From Pyrenula massariospora (Eukaryota > Ascomycota > Eurotiomycetes > Pyrenulales > Pyrenulaceae): DNA of 64,000 bases. This document shows, piece after piece, positions 11,334-21,529 of this stretch (within the stretch, counting starts at the first letter, position 1; the number at the start of each line of letters is the position of its first letter). Under the pieces are notes generated by a model. The model searched no databases and was not told the DNA's origin. It saw only the letters and a program-made list of their open reading frames with translations. The DNA lies in the NCBI GenBank assembly GCA_021030905.1, contig JAGFMI010000008.1, positions 1,116,001-1,180,000 on the forward strand, written 5' to 3'. The position numbers were made by a program, and so were the translations under genes.

Positions 11334-12865
11334 ATGCATCTTTCCACCCTCTTCATGCACCTTTCCAACCTCTTCATCCTCACTGCCACCCTCCTGTCGG
11401 GTTTGACCTTCGCCAAACCCCTCCCCCCTTGGAACCAATACCTGCTCAAGAATTCTGCCTCCCGGCGTGGACCCTTCACCCGCAAATACCGCGACCCGTA
11501 CGACCACAAGATCGACTCCGTCGGCGACAACCTCGAGCCTCTCCCCTACCGCAATGGCCTCGGCGCCAGCGTCCTCGGGCCCCGGAACAAGGCCCGAGAG
11601 CAGCAAGATCCGGATATGGTGCGCCCGCCCAGCACCGACCACGGGACGATGAAGAACATGAAGTGGAGTTTTGCAGACAGTCATACTAGGATCGAGGTGC
11701 GTAGATTACTAGACCTAACTCTGTTTACACTAATCTGATTACTCGTATATCTAGGAAGGAGGATGGACCCGCCAAACCACCATCCGAGAGCTCCCCACCA
11801 GCGTCGAGCTGGCAGGCGTCAACATGCGCCTGGACGAAGGGGTAATCCGTGAATTGCACTGGCACAAGGAAGCCGAGTGGGCCTACGTACTGGAGGGCAA
11901 CGTTCGAATCACGGCCCTTGACACCGAAGGGGGACACTTCATTGACGATCTCGAGAAAGGCGATCTGTGGTATTTCCCCGCAGGACATCCCCATTCGCTG
12001 CAGGGTCTAAGTCCCAATGGAACGGAGTTTTTGTTGATATTTGATGATGGGAATTTCTCAGAGGACTCGACGTTTTTGTTGACGGATTGGTTGGGTGCGC
12101 AATCTTATCCCTTCTCACTATATCCTAATCCCCGGTTCTCCGACTAATACTTGTCTTCCCACAGCGCACACCCCCAAATCAGTAATATCCGAGAATTTCC
12201 GCCTCCCGCCACAGCTTTTCGCCCACCTCCCTCAATCCGAAAAATACATCTTCCAAGGCTCCCAGCCAGGGAGTATCTCCGATGAAACCCCCTCCAACAG
12301 CCCCGGCTACAAGAAATCCAAGCTTCAGTTCACGCACAAGATGCTCGCCCAGGAGCCCGAAGTCACCTCGGGCGGTGCGGTGCGCATCACAGACAGCACG
12401 AACTTCCCCCTCTCCAAGACAGTGGCCGCGGGGCACCTGAACATCCAGCCCGGCGCGCTGCGGGAGATGCACTGGCACCCGAACGCGGACGAGTGGTCCT
12501 TCTTCATCAAGGGCCGCGCCCGGGTGACCATCTTCGGGGCGGAGGGGAACGCGCGCACCTTCGACTACACGGCGGGGGACGTGGGCATCGTGCCGAAGAA
12601 CATGGGGCACTTTATCGAGAATCTGAGCGACGAAGAGGATCTCGAGGTCTTGGAGATCTTCCGCGCCGATCGGTTTCAGGACTTTTCGCTGTTTCAGTGG
12701 ATGGGGGAGACGCCGCGGCGGTTGGTGGCGGATCACCTGTTCCAGGGGGATAAGGAGGGGGGGAAGAAATTTTTGGCGAGGATCGCGGATGCGGAGAAGG
12801 ATCCCATCAAGAGCAAGTATGGAGAGGATGATGCTGCCGACGTTGTCTTGACGGAGGAGCTGTGA
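11334..12865 (+). CDS. secreted bicupin oxalate decarboxylase
   Basis: Exons are 11334-11696, 11755-12094 and 12165-12865, giving 467 residues. The introns (58 and 70 bases) join in frame at RIE/EGGW and DWL/AHTP, both conserved spots in the family. A signal peptide covers about residues 1-28 (ending LTFAKP). The protein has two cupin domains. The first has HWHKEAEW and the second HWHPNADEW, so both manganese sites (His, His, Glu, later His) look complete. The lid reads [12 protein letters not shown], close to the lid that favours decarboxylation of oxalate to formate and CO2 rather than oxidation. It probably detoxifies or tunes secreted oxalic acid and pH outside the cell. Confidence 0.93.
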
Positions 12866-13114
12866 TGGATGGGCATGTGGTGGTTTCTGCAATATATGGA
12901 CGGGCAATCCGTTGGGCCTATATCGTTGGAAACATTTTGGACGAGGTTTTCGTTCTTGTATAAACAAAGTTCTCTAGCTAGACTTTTCATTGGGTATCAC
13001 AAAGAAAGAATTGTATATCCCCAACACCCATCTTTTTTAAAACCCCCAACATGCCAGAGAACACCATCGCAATGCAACCTGAACCTATACCAACTCTTCT
13101 CCGCAATCCGTCTC

Positions 13115-14495
13115 TCAAGGCAAAACCCCCGTCCCATTCCCCTCCAACCCCCTCATCCCCAACGCCCGACAAACCATCCCATAAACCTCCACATTCTCAA
13201 ACACCGGCGCCGGCGTCCCCCTCGGAAAACTCGGCCCCCTCGCCGCAAAGAACGCGCGCATCGACGGCGCCCAGTTGTCGTACCCGCCCACCGCGCGCGG
13301 CTCGTAGGGGATGCCGTGGTCCCGGGCTGCCGGGACGAAGAAGTCGACGGCCTCGACGACGAGGTGGCCGGGGGCGGGGAGGATCCAGAGCGGGGCGATG
13401 CGGGGGCTGTGCGCGAAGTGGTGGTGCGGGGGCATTGTGGCGGGGGTGTGGACGGACCACGAGGAGGAGTTTTGGGATTGGGCAAGCAGGGATTGGTAGA
13501 TGGTTGAGAGGTGGGTAGGGCTCGGGTCTTTGAGGTGAAGGCCTCGGAGCGGGGGGTGGGCGTCGATCTGGGAGACGAGCTTGAGGTCGAGGAGGGTGTC
13601 GAGTTGGATGGTGCGGGAGGTGGAGGTGGGGTGGAGGCCGTGGTCGGAGAGGATTATGATGTCGAGGGAGGGGTGGAGGTTGAGGGATTCGATGCCGAGG
13701 AGGAGGTGGGCGATCGTGGAGTCCACTGACTGGACGGCGGATTGGAACTCAGGGCTGGAGAGGTTGTGTTTTCGGGCGGCGACGGCAATGTCGGGAATTT
13801 GCACGGCTATGAAGCTGGCCTGGAGGGATTGGAGGGGGCTGAGCAGCTCGAGGATGCCATCTGCAGTTTCGGTGAGGGTTTTGGCACCTTCGAGAGGATC
13901 CTCGGCTGATGTTGCGGTGCCGTTGAATCCAGGCCAGCCGTGGACAGCAGTTGATATTCCTGCGTTTTCCGCGGTTACCCATAGAGGTTCTGCTGTCCAC
14001 CATTTCGACTGGCTTGCTTGGGATGGATTGTCCACATTAAATTGTTCTCTTCCTTCTGGATCCATGAAAGTCTCACCGACCATTCCATGACTTTCTGGCA
14101 AAAGGCCCGTCACCAATGTGTATTGATTCGACAGCGGTACGGTCGGGAAGGATGGCACCATATACGGAGGAGAGAAACCTTGTGAAATGAAGTTGTCTAA
14201 TGCGGGTGTCATGCCATTGTTCAGAAGGTTGGCTCCAAGGCCGCTGAGGCACAAGAGAAGGACATGCCGGTCTCCGGGTGAATGCGCAGCATGAAATGTG
14301 ACTCCCTGACCAGAGAATTGGGAGGTAGCGAATGCCCAGGAAAGGATCAAGATCAATAGAGCGACTGCAAGGCACTGAAGCAGCCTTGAGGAACTAGGTG
14401 GCCATAGTCGTTGCTTGAAGCAAATTAGCAAGACGCATTTCACGGACAGCCACAGTACATACTCTTCTCGCCCATCGAGGGAGATCTAATTCCAT
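13115..14495 (-). CDS. nucleotide pyrophosphatase-like pseudoenzyme
   Basis: Exon 1 is 14495-14463 (33 bases) and exon 2 is 14413-13115, giving 443 residues. The long ORF itself has no usable ATG before the membrane segment. The short first exon supplies one, with a GTATGT donor and a GCTAAT branch. The protein has a single membrane anchor (LLQCLAVALLILILSWAFA) followed by an alkaline-phosphatase-fold domain of the NPP type I phosphodiesterase family (YTLVTGLLPESHGMVGETF, ILSDHGL, GYDNWAPSMRAFFAARGPSF). Four of seven expected metal or catalytic positions are changed: the first Asp to Ser (~68), the Thr nucleophile to Pro (~104), a His to Ala (~223) and the last His to Gly (~387). The fold residues and reading frame are intact. 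It is probably not an active phosphodiesterase. Confidence 0.85.
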
Positions 14496-15833
14496 TATGC
14501 ACGATAGAAAAAATACTGGCACAAAATCCCAACGTAGCTATGCAGAACTGAAGTTGAGAGTCTCGGATGACCTTCTCTTCACCTTCTCTTCGTCCCTTTT
14601 GCGGCACGCTCAAACATCATAGCGGTGTCTCTCAGACACATGTCAGCACATACGTACACTTTCTTATGAGGACAATGTGTATGAAGAGCATTGCGAAGTT
14701 GAACATCAAGCATGTTCAACTCTAAACACCCTCAAGGTCTCTCAAGCAACATGCCCCCACAATTATTTTCCATAATACCAACGTCGTGAGGTGCAAGCTG
14801 CGCCTCTCCACGCGTCCAGGAGTCCATGATGAGTTGAAGCAGCCTCGGAGGAAGCAGTGTGTCAGGGGTCAGAAGATCCCCATTGAGATTTGACCATTCA
14901 TTTTTGCGCCGCTGCTTCCGTCGTGGGTCAGCAGAGCAAGTATGCGAGGATGGACGCCTCAGAAGGAATAAAAGCTCCACGTCTCCCAGAGTCAAAAGAC
15001 CAGGAGTCTGGAAATGTCGGGGATTTGGGAGTCAGGGGCGGTCACGGTCGGCGGTGGGGCGGGCTGACATGTGTGGATGGCGCCGGATGGTTCATCCAAC
15101 AGCACAGACCATTCTAGCCTCGAAATCCAACAGATTACAACGAACCTTGGAGGGCGATTTTGATCTCACCCCAGGACCGCACAAGCCAAGGACCTTGGCG
15201 CTGTTGCATCGTTCATGCCCTTTTGAGAAAGTGCAGATATGCCGTTGCAGGATAGCGGACTCTCGTGCCTAGTCTACTTCTGAGGAGGAGCGGAATCTGG
15301 TCGTCTGGACTCCTAATGACCTGCCAGGTAAGCGGAGCATTGGCCATTGTCTTATGAAGCATATCGGTCAAGGCTCGTTCCATCCTCATTCTCCTTTGTG
15401 CCGTGTAGCATGTTTTTGACTTTGTACGACCTTCCTATCTTCGATGAGTCTTTTGCAACAGAGTGCTTGACCGATTCTTAACCCCTTCTATCGATCAGCA
15501 CATTCTGGCTCGATGAATGGATTTTATGTCATTTCTTGTTCGGCGGGCACAGTTTTGCCCGGTAAGGCGTCCTTCGACAGCCTCCTACCAGAACTCCCAG
15601 ACGACGGCATATTCCAGGCCAGGCTTCGGACTCGAGATGGTTGTGACCTGCTCCTAATTTCTATCCCAACAATTGTGCGTTCGATCATTACAAGAGAGGA
15701 TGCGGCGTCTCTTCTGAATGCAAGCTTGAGGACCACACCATTCACTGCCACTACTTGCACATATACGATCTCTCCAAGAGATGGAGAAGAGCGATCGATC
15801 TTTTCAATTCTGTGCCCCGCAAGTACTCAGTGT
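14496..15833. other. intergenic region
   Basis: This 1.3 kb stretch separates the phosphodiesterase-like gene from the UstYa-like gene at 15834. Several ORFs of 60-140 codons on both strands overlap and look random. An open frame runs upstream of 15834 to 15513, but its sequence is not like the family's N-terminus. The promoter of the first cluster gene should lie here. Confidence 0.4.
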
Positions 15834-16562
15834 ATGCTATCCCATTCCGACCTCGATACATGGGACTCCGAGTCAAATAGCACGCAGACCTCCCTTCTAG
15901 AGAAAGCAAAATCCACCTTCCGCTGGCAAAGCTATGGTCACAGACCTGGGTGGCTGTCTCGGTCCAGCCATTTGATCGTACTCATCATCTTCCTCGCCAT
16001 ACTTATTTCTTCCGCCCTCTATCTCTCCTTCACCTTACCGGACGACACGCTAATCCAATACGACGTCGGCTCTTCTGTCGGCCCGCACTACACCTCCCTC
16101 CTCACCCCAGACAACGTCACCGCCTGGGCCGAAAAACACTACCACGGCAACGAAGGCTCCTGGACGATCCGCCTCGACGACCAAGCCCTCATCCCAACCT
16201 CCCTGCTCGACGAGCAAGAACTCCGCTACCAATCCTACCTCGCCCAGCGCTACCCTGAGAAAGCTGAGATTGCGTCCTCTGGCGCATGGCACAATCTCGA
16301 CTTTCTCTCCGAACCGAATAATTATATGGTGCCGACGGACCAGGAGTTCCATACGGGGCACTGTCTAAGAGCATTTCGGCGGTATTGGCAGGCCAAGGAA
16401 ACGGGGAGGCATGTGTGTCCGTGGGATATTGATTATTTGCATTTGAAGCATTGCTTTAACATGTTAGAGGGGTGGATGTTGCCAGAAGGGGGGCGGGATA
16501 AGCGGCCTGGGAATACCTTGAGTATGAGTTGGCGGACGAAGGTTTGTATGTTTGAGCCATAG
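15834..16562 (+). CDS. divergent UstYa-family (DUF3328-like) protein A
   Basis: From the ATG at 15834 (MLSHSDLDTWDSESN) the protein has 242 residues in one exon. A longer in-frame start at 15513 is possible but would add a stretch foreign to the family. An acidic N-terminus is followed by one membrane segment (SSHLIVLIIFLAILISSALY). The lumenal part carries two HxxHC motifs in divergent form: HTGHC followed by LRAFRRYW, and HLKHC followed by FNMLEGW. In UstYa proteins the paired motifs are thought to bind a metal and drive oxidative cyclisation of peptide cores. Spacing and flanks fit, but the sequence is far from its three relatives in this window, so membership is less certain. Confidence 0.65.
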   Translation: MLSHSDLDTWDSESNSTQTSLLEKAKSTFRWQSYGHRPGWLSRSSHLIVLIIFLAILISSALYLSFTLPDDTLIQYDVGSSVGPHYTSLLTPDNVTAWAEKHYHGNEGSWTIRLDDQALIPTSLLDEQELRYQSYLAQRYPEKAEIASSGAWHNLDFLSEPNNYMVPTDQEFHTGHCLRAFRRYWQAKETGRHVCPWDIDYLHLKHCFNMLEGWMLPEGGRDKRPGNTLSMSWRTKVCMFEP

Positions 16563-16975
16563 AGCATCATTGGGTAGTCTTTAATCATGAGGGAGGAGGA
16601 GTCAAGACAAAGGCGGAGTCCTTTTGAAGGCTTTCTCCTTGATGAGATGGCAATACGTTTTCTTCGGTCTGGATTATATTAGCCGTAGACCGAGACCAGT
16701 TGAACAAAATTTAATACTCATGCGCTCTATCGTTGACTCTACAAAATCTATGCCTCAATATTGTCCGATCCATCAACCCGACCATAAGTATACCCCATCT
16801 CAACTTTATCACTACGACCTGCTTTCGGCTTAGAAACAAAGGCATAATACGCCCCTACCTCCCCTACTACGACAACAAGCCACGCCAACGGATATGCTCT
16901 CGCATGTCTCAAGGAAAGCCCACTACCCACGGACGCACGTCAGCACCCATCAACAAGGGTTAAAGATCGATGAAC
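16563..16975. other. convergent intergenic region
   Basis: This 413-base 3' flank lies between the UstYa-like gene A and the DOMON-b561 gene, which end toward each other. I see no gene. Confidence 0.4.
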
Positions 16976-18055
16976 CTACATCGCAGCATTAACAACACCG
17001 AACCCATACAACCCTCTCCCCAGCCACCGATGACAGGTCACAAGGCGCTCACCCGGCGGGCGCCCTTCTTCACGACCCGCCACAAACGCCCTGTGATGCG
17101 CATACCCCAGATACGCCTGCCCAACGAACCCCACGCCGACCGCCAGGCCCAAGAGCTGGTGGAAGCCGCCGCCGCCCAGAGACCGCACGCCGCCGGCGTA
17201 CACCGCGGTGGATATCCCGAGCAGAGACGCCGCGAGCGTGCCGGTTTGGAAGCGCTGGTGCGTCTTGACGGGAGAGGACCATCGGGCGGAGTGCGCGGCG
17301 TAGACGCCGGCGGGGAAGAGGAGCGCGAGGGCGAGGAGCATTAGGAGGCCGTGGAGCAGGAACAGATCCCATTTGACTCTGCTGTTAGATGGCGGGTCTG
17401 AGGCTTTGTAGCCTGCGGCGATGGACTGGCGCGCTTCGACGATGTCCGGGAAGCGTGCTCCCGCGGCGTCGGTGCTGTGGCTGGTCTGCATGTTCATGTA
17501 GAAGATGCCGTAGTACTCGTGTCGCTCGAGGGGTTTGTCCGGGTCGTCGGACTCGACGCTCTGGTTGGGGTTTGTTGCCCAGATCCATGGTTGGGCTGTG
17601 GAGGATGTTGAGAGGCGGTTGCCTCCCCAGTGGGTGCAGGAATAGCAGATGAAATTTGCGACGTGGTAGCCGTCTGCTGATACTGTGGTGTTGATTATCT
17701 GGACGGAAAGGGTGCTCGTCTTGATCTTGTGTGGAGGGGTATGGTAGTCGGTAGACCGGGCTCCAAGTATTACAGAATCTTTTGATGTTCCTGGGTACAT
17801 CACGAACATGAGGGACTGATGCATGATGTATCCCGATCCGACGCCCAGCCATCCCTGGCCTGCCGGGAAGTGGGCCGACATCGTGATGTAGAAGTCTTCG
17901 CCTTGAGAGGTGTCATTGTGATAGGAGTTGATTGCGAGGCACCAATTGCTCTGTTCGATAGCGTTTACTTCACAGAATTGGAGAGCTTGAGCAATTGTAG
18001 GGACAATGAGAGATAGAATGGTAAAGACACCAGTAATTGAGTAAAACGGTTTCAT
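16976..18055 (-). CDS. secreted DOMON / cytochrome b561 protein
   Basis: This single exon codes 359 residues. A signal peptide covers about residues 1-23 (ending PTIAQALQ). A cellobiose-dehydrogenase-type cytochrome (DOMON) domain covers about residues 24-205 (GWLGVGSGYIMHQSLMFVMY, then FICYSCTHWGG). A C-terminal cytochrome b561-like part has about five membrane segments and candidate haem histidines (FLLHGLLM, GFHQLLGL, TCHRWLGRG). Such fusions pass electrons across membranes. Here it lies between two UstYa-family genes, so it could supply electrons to the oxidative chemistry of the proposed peptide cluster. That link is only inference. The 3' third is strikingly GC-rich. Confidence 0.88.
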   Translation of the reverse strand: MKPFYSITGVFTILSLIVPTIAQALQFCEVNAIEQSNWCLAINSYHNDTSQGEDFYITMSAHFPAGQGWLGVGSGYIMHQSLMFVMYPGTSKDSVILGARSTDYHTPPHKIKTSTLSVQIINTTVSADGYHVANFICYSCTHWGGNRLSTSSTAQPWIWATNPNQSVESDDPDKPLERHEYYGIFYMNMQTSHSTDAAGARFPDIVEARQSIAAGYKASDPPSNSRVKWDLFLLHGLLMLLALALLFPAGVYAAHSARWSSPVKTHQRFQTGTLAASLLGISTAVYAGGVRSLGGGGFHQLLGLAVGVGFVGQAYLGYAHHRAFVAGREEGRPPGERLVTCHRWLGRGLYGFGVVNAAM

Positions 18056-18699
18056 TGCTATGCTAGTTCATGGAAATGCAGTGACTTGCCGATTCACGAT
18101 TTCCATTCTGAGGACAGCCTTGTGCCCTTACGATAAACACACCCTATCTTGAACGCCACTTAATGCCCCGTACTGAGCAACGGTCATGAAGGTCAATGCT
18201 TTGTTGGGCTGACAGGGTTTTAGGAAAGGCGTCGCCGGCGCGACGGCGAGCACCCTCGACCTGGATTGATGGTTCAGTCAACATTTGGTTGTTGACTAGC
18301 TATGCTGGACCCCTAGTGTACTATACCAAGTTCTGATGCGTGGCCCCCAAGTTGGTGGACATGCCAAAACTACTTTTTGAGATAGTCTCCTGTACTTCTA
18401 CACGTTTCACGCCAGCTCTTGGGGTTAGGGCATGTTGTGGGGGCGGAGATCCACACCGTTCGGTTGAAAGCAAACCCGTATTAGGCCCCGCCAGAGGGGT
18501 AGTTTTAAAACGATTGCAATGTTACCTGGGTCATCCTTTTTTACAATACCTGTCATTCACTTGCGCCAACAATCAGTGGACCTCGATTTCATTCAATTGG
18601 CGCAAGGCTACAGCCTTTCTTTCAACATGGAAGCTCCTAGAGCAAACAAATTTAGATTCATTTCTCCATTAATCAAGCTACGCTCAGTATCCGACCATC
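18056..18699. promoter_or_regulatory. divergent promoter region in the peptide cluster
   Basis: This 644-base gap separates the starts of the DOMON-b561 gene and UstYa-family gene B. Shared control of the two genes is plausible. I see no clear operator-like repeat. Confidence 0.35.
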
Positions 18700-19620
18700 A
18701 TGAAGATAGAACAGACACGAGATGATGGAGATGTTGAAGAGAGACTCCTGCCGAATGAGCCTATTTTAGGGAAACGAAAGCCTCATGCTTTTCGCATATC
18801 TAGCCTCCAAAATATCTGCATCTGTCTCGTTGCCCTGAATTTACTACAGCTTTTGGTTTTGATAGTCAATTGGAGGTCGCCAGAAAAGGACAAGAGCCAA
18901 ATAACGTACAGTATGCGTCTTTCCAGTTCAAATTCGACGAGTGGTGCTGATTGCTCGAAGCTCCCGCACAAGCAGCAGTTGAGTACGAAGTCAAAACATT
19001 CAATGGAGGTTACTTGGACAATAAGTCCATCTATCAGACAGACGGTCATCCTCCCTCTGATGACGTAGACAAAGCATGGTCCGATTTATACGACCGTGCG
19101 TGAAGACATTCTTTACTTGCCGTGGAAGTTGACAGTATCAATAGCGTATATCTATAGCCGCATTCCAAGAGCGCAAGCAGCCAGACTCACTAATCTTACC
19201 GTACCCATCCCAGGTGATGAAGATCACTATGTCATTGGCCTCGACGTCTTCCACCAACTTCATTGTCTTGACAATCTTCGCCGAGCATTGTGGCCGGAAC
19301 GCTATAGACCTGAAGACTATATGGGAGGTCAAGGCATGTCGTTACTGAGCAAGAAACACCTTGATCACTGTCTCGACCAAGTTCGACAGAGTTTGATGTG
19401 CTCTTCCGATTTGAGCACTGTCTGGCTTCGTTGGAATGAGAAGTTCAAGAGTAATATGGCTATTGTGTCCACGACTCATTCATGCAGGAAGTTCGAGAAG
19501 ATACAGGAATGGGCAGGAGAGCATAGATTGGAAGACTTTGACGCCAAGACCAAGGTCAATGACCCTCTAAAGCAAGCAAGAAAGCTGCCGTCGAAGTTGT
19601 CTCTTGATGTCATTGAATGA
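18700..19620 (+). CDS. UstYa-family (DUF3328) protein B
   Basis: Proposed exons are 18700-18910, 18961-19095 and 19145-19620, giving 273 residues. The last acceptor could instead be at 19135. A polar N-terminus with RLLPNEPILGKRK is followed by one membrane segment (ICICLVALNLLQLLVLIV). The family block VEYEVKTFNGGYLDNKSIYQ appears only after splicing, then KAWSDLYD and RIPRAQAARL. The two signature motifs are intact: HQLHC in DVFHQLHCLDNLRR and HLDHC in KHLDHCLDQVRQSLMC. Members of this family are membrane-bound, lumen-facing oxidases or halogenase-like enzymes of fungal peptide and other natural-product clusters. Confidence 0.9.
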
Positions 19621-19725
19621 TCATTTAGTAATGAATGCATTTTTTGAAGTCTTGGAAAGTTCAAATTGTCTCATAGGATCTAGAGGCTGAAGTACCGTTG
19701 AGCATTCAACTATCCGTACGCACAA

Positions 19726-20121
19726 TTATTGTTCTGAGCATGACCATAATCCGACGAAATCCCTATACGCCGTTCCGCCTTTCGCATCGCCTTGATCCTT
19801 TAATTCCTTTTTAATGTTCAAGATATCTGTATGTGAACCCCCGTAAGCGCGGAATGGTAGAGGCTGGTTCTGATTCCACCCTTCAGTATAATCTCCCTCC
19901 GATCTTCTCCCCCACAAAATCGAGCGGAAACGTCTCCCACTTCTCCGGCTGCAGGATTTCGGCAATGAGAGTCTGCTTCTCAGACGATGACAAGTCGGTC
20001 GGCCATGGCGTATAGGTTTCGGAGCTGAGGTGGATCTTCTGATGTTGAGAGGTGGACTCGGAATAGGTAATGAAAGAACAATTGCACAACATGTCAGGAA
20101 ATAGAAGAGGAGCTTGGGCAT
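19726..20121 (-). CDS. small secreted protein of unknown function
   Basis: This is an intact ORF of 131 residues. The first 19 residues form a clear signal peptide (MPKLLFYFLTCCAIVLSLP). The middle is very rich in Arg and Ser and looks unnatural. The last 50 residues look natural again (TEGWNQNQPLPFRAYGG, DILNIKKELKDQGD, DFVGLWSCSEQ). In the middle part another frame of the same strand (20062 to 19883) reads like ordinary protein (TPWPTDLSSSEKQTLIAEIL, EKWETFPLDFVGEKIGG). Two compensating frameshifts, or missed introns, may therefore be present. I do not recognise the family. It lies between UstYa gene B and the core-peptide precursor. Confidence 0.5.
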   Translation of the reverse strand: MPKLLFYFLTCCAIVLSLPIPSPPLNIRRSTSAPKPIRHGRPTCHRLRSRLSLPKSCSRRSGRRFRSILWGRRSEGDYTEGWNQNQPLPFRAYGGSHTDILNIKKELKDQGDAKGGTAYRDFVGLWSCSEQ

Positions 20122-21529
20122 GGTGCGCGTCTAGTAGAATCGATATGGAATGTAGTCTTCAAAAATTTGAGAGAATTAGGATATTACGGACTGCATCAAG
20201 GAGTCGCATCTACTCTTTGCAAGAACAATCAGAAGACCACTAGATCTTGGATGATAAGGAGATGGTCATTCTCTTCGGTATCCCGGTTGTGTCATCTTTC
20301 GGTATTGACAATACAAATGTATTGTATTCGCCCCTTAACCATACGATTTAATTGCGGCAATAACCGAATGGGGAAGGGAACTGCAGAAAATGGCAACTCA
20401 TATTCGACCAATCACTGAGCGAGTCCTCTACCCGAATGCTGACCGCCAAGGAACCGCGTTATGGGTCAGAGACCAACCTTAGCGTGAAGCTTTTTGAAAC
20501 TCTTCTTAGGATATCATGACTACCGGTTAACCTTAGTGCTGTATATCATCTTGGGTTGATGTACTTTTGCAAGCCGCTGTATCCACCAAGACTCAATTTC
20601 GTGCCGCACTATTGCTTGATGGTCAGCAAACAACTTGATTCAAGCAGGTGGCACCTATCATTTCTCGGAAAGATAAAGTTCCTACGGGCAACCTGTGAAT
20701 ATACTGTACACTACGTGCTGGGTATGGCGAGCACACTGTAAGCAACGGTACAACACCTGACCCTCCGGCGTTCAAGAACGTTGCAACTATCAATTGGACT
20801 GATGAAAGCAGGAGCGCTCTCAAGTCTTCCAAGATCGAAATCCGTGCCGATGATAGTAAGAGCATCCTGAAGATGCAAGCCTAGTCCACATAGACTGCCT
20901 CAGCCATTACACCTGCAATTTGAAGATCTGAAAGGCACCAATTAACTGTGTTGAGACCGTTTCCCGTATAAAGGCAACAACTGCAGCATAGATGATTGGT
21001 GCCGACGCCACCCCCTGTGCTTCACGCTGGCCAGGAAATTGCAAATGGCCACACGCTAGGAATGGATAGTACCTTTCGAGGCTCAGCCAGGATTGCTTAG
21101 GCATATGGTTTCCGATAATCAAGCCGACTGTCGGAGGCACTTCCCGAGCTGCTAGACCATCCAGCGGCTGTGCATTGTTGCATGCGAACGCCGCTTATCC
21201 TGCAGGTTGGAGTTTGTACGCACTCTACCTCTCCGGAACAACTATAACGCAATCCTGCGAAAGTAATCAGCAGTTCAACATCATAGACTCGAGCCATCAG
21301 TTCTCATTTCTAGCTATTTCAATCCTACGTCGGCATCCTTCAATCGTCTAAATCCTGCATCAGTTACTTTCTCTGCTCCTAATACTTGCCACTCTAGAAC
21401 CATTTTCAAACCTCTTTATCTCCTTGAACCCTCTTGCAAAGCTGGTTACTCGAAGAAATCAAGGTCCATTAATTTTTCCTCCATTCTATACCGTGGAAGC
21501 AATCATTGGTCTATTCAACTACAAACAAA
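20122..21529. other. intergenic region upstream of the precursor
   Basis: This 1.4 kb stretch lies between the divergent starts of the small secreted ORF and the precursor gene. It has only short random ORFs. The 300 bases before the precursor are AT- and pyrimidine-rich and should hold its promoter. Confidence 0.4.

Noticed and set aside
12179-12967. 262-codon minus-strand ORF opposite the oxalate decarboxylase
   Set aside because: It overlaps conserved coding sequence on the other strand and has no family features.
14859-15272. 137-codon plus-strand ORF
   Set aside because: Overlapping ORFs occur in two frames, it is Arg/Ser-rich, and it has no similarity to any family I know.
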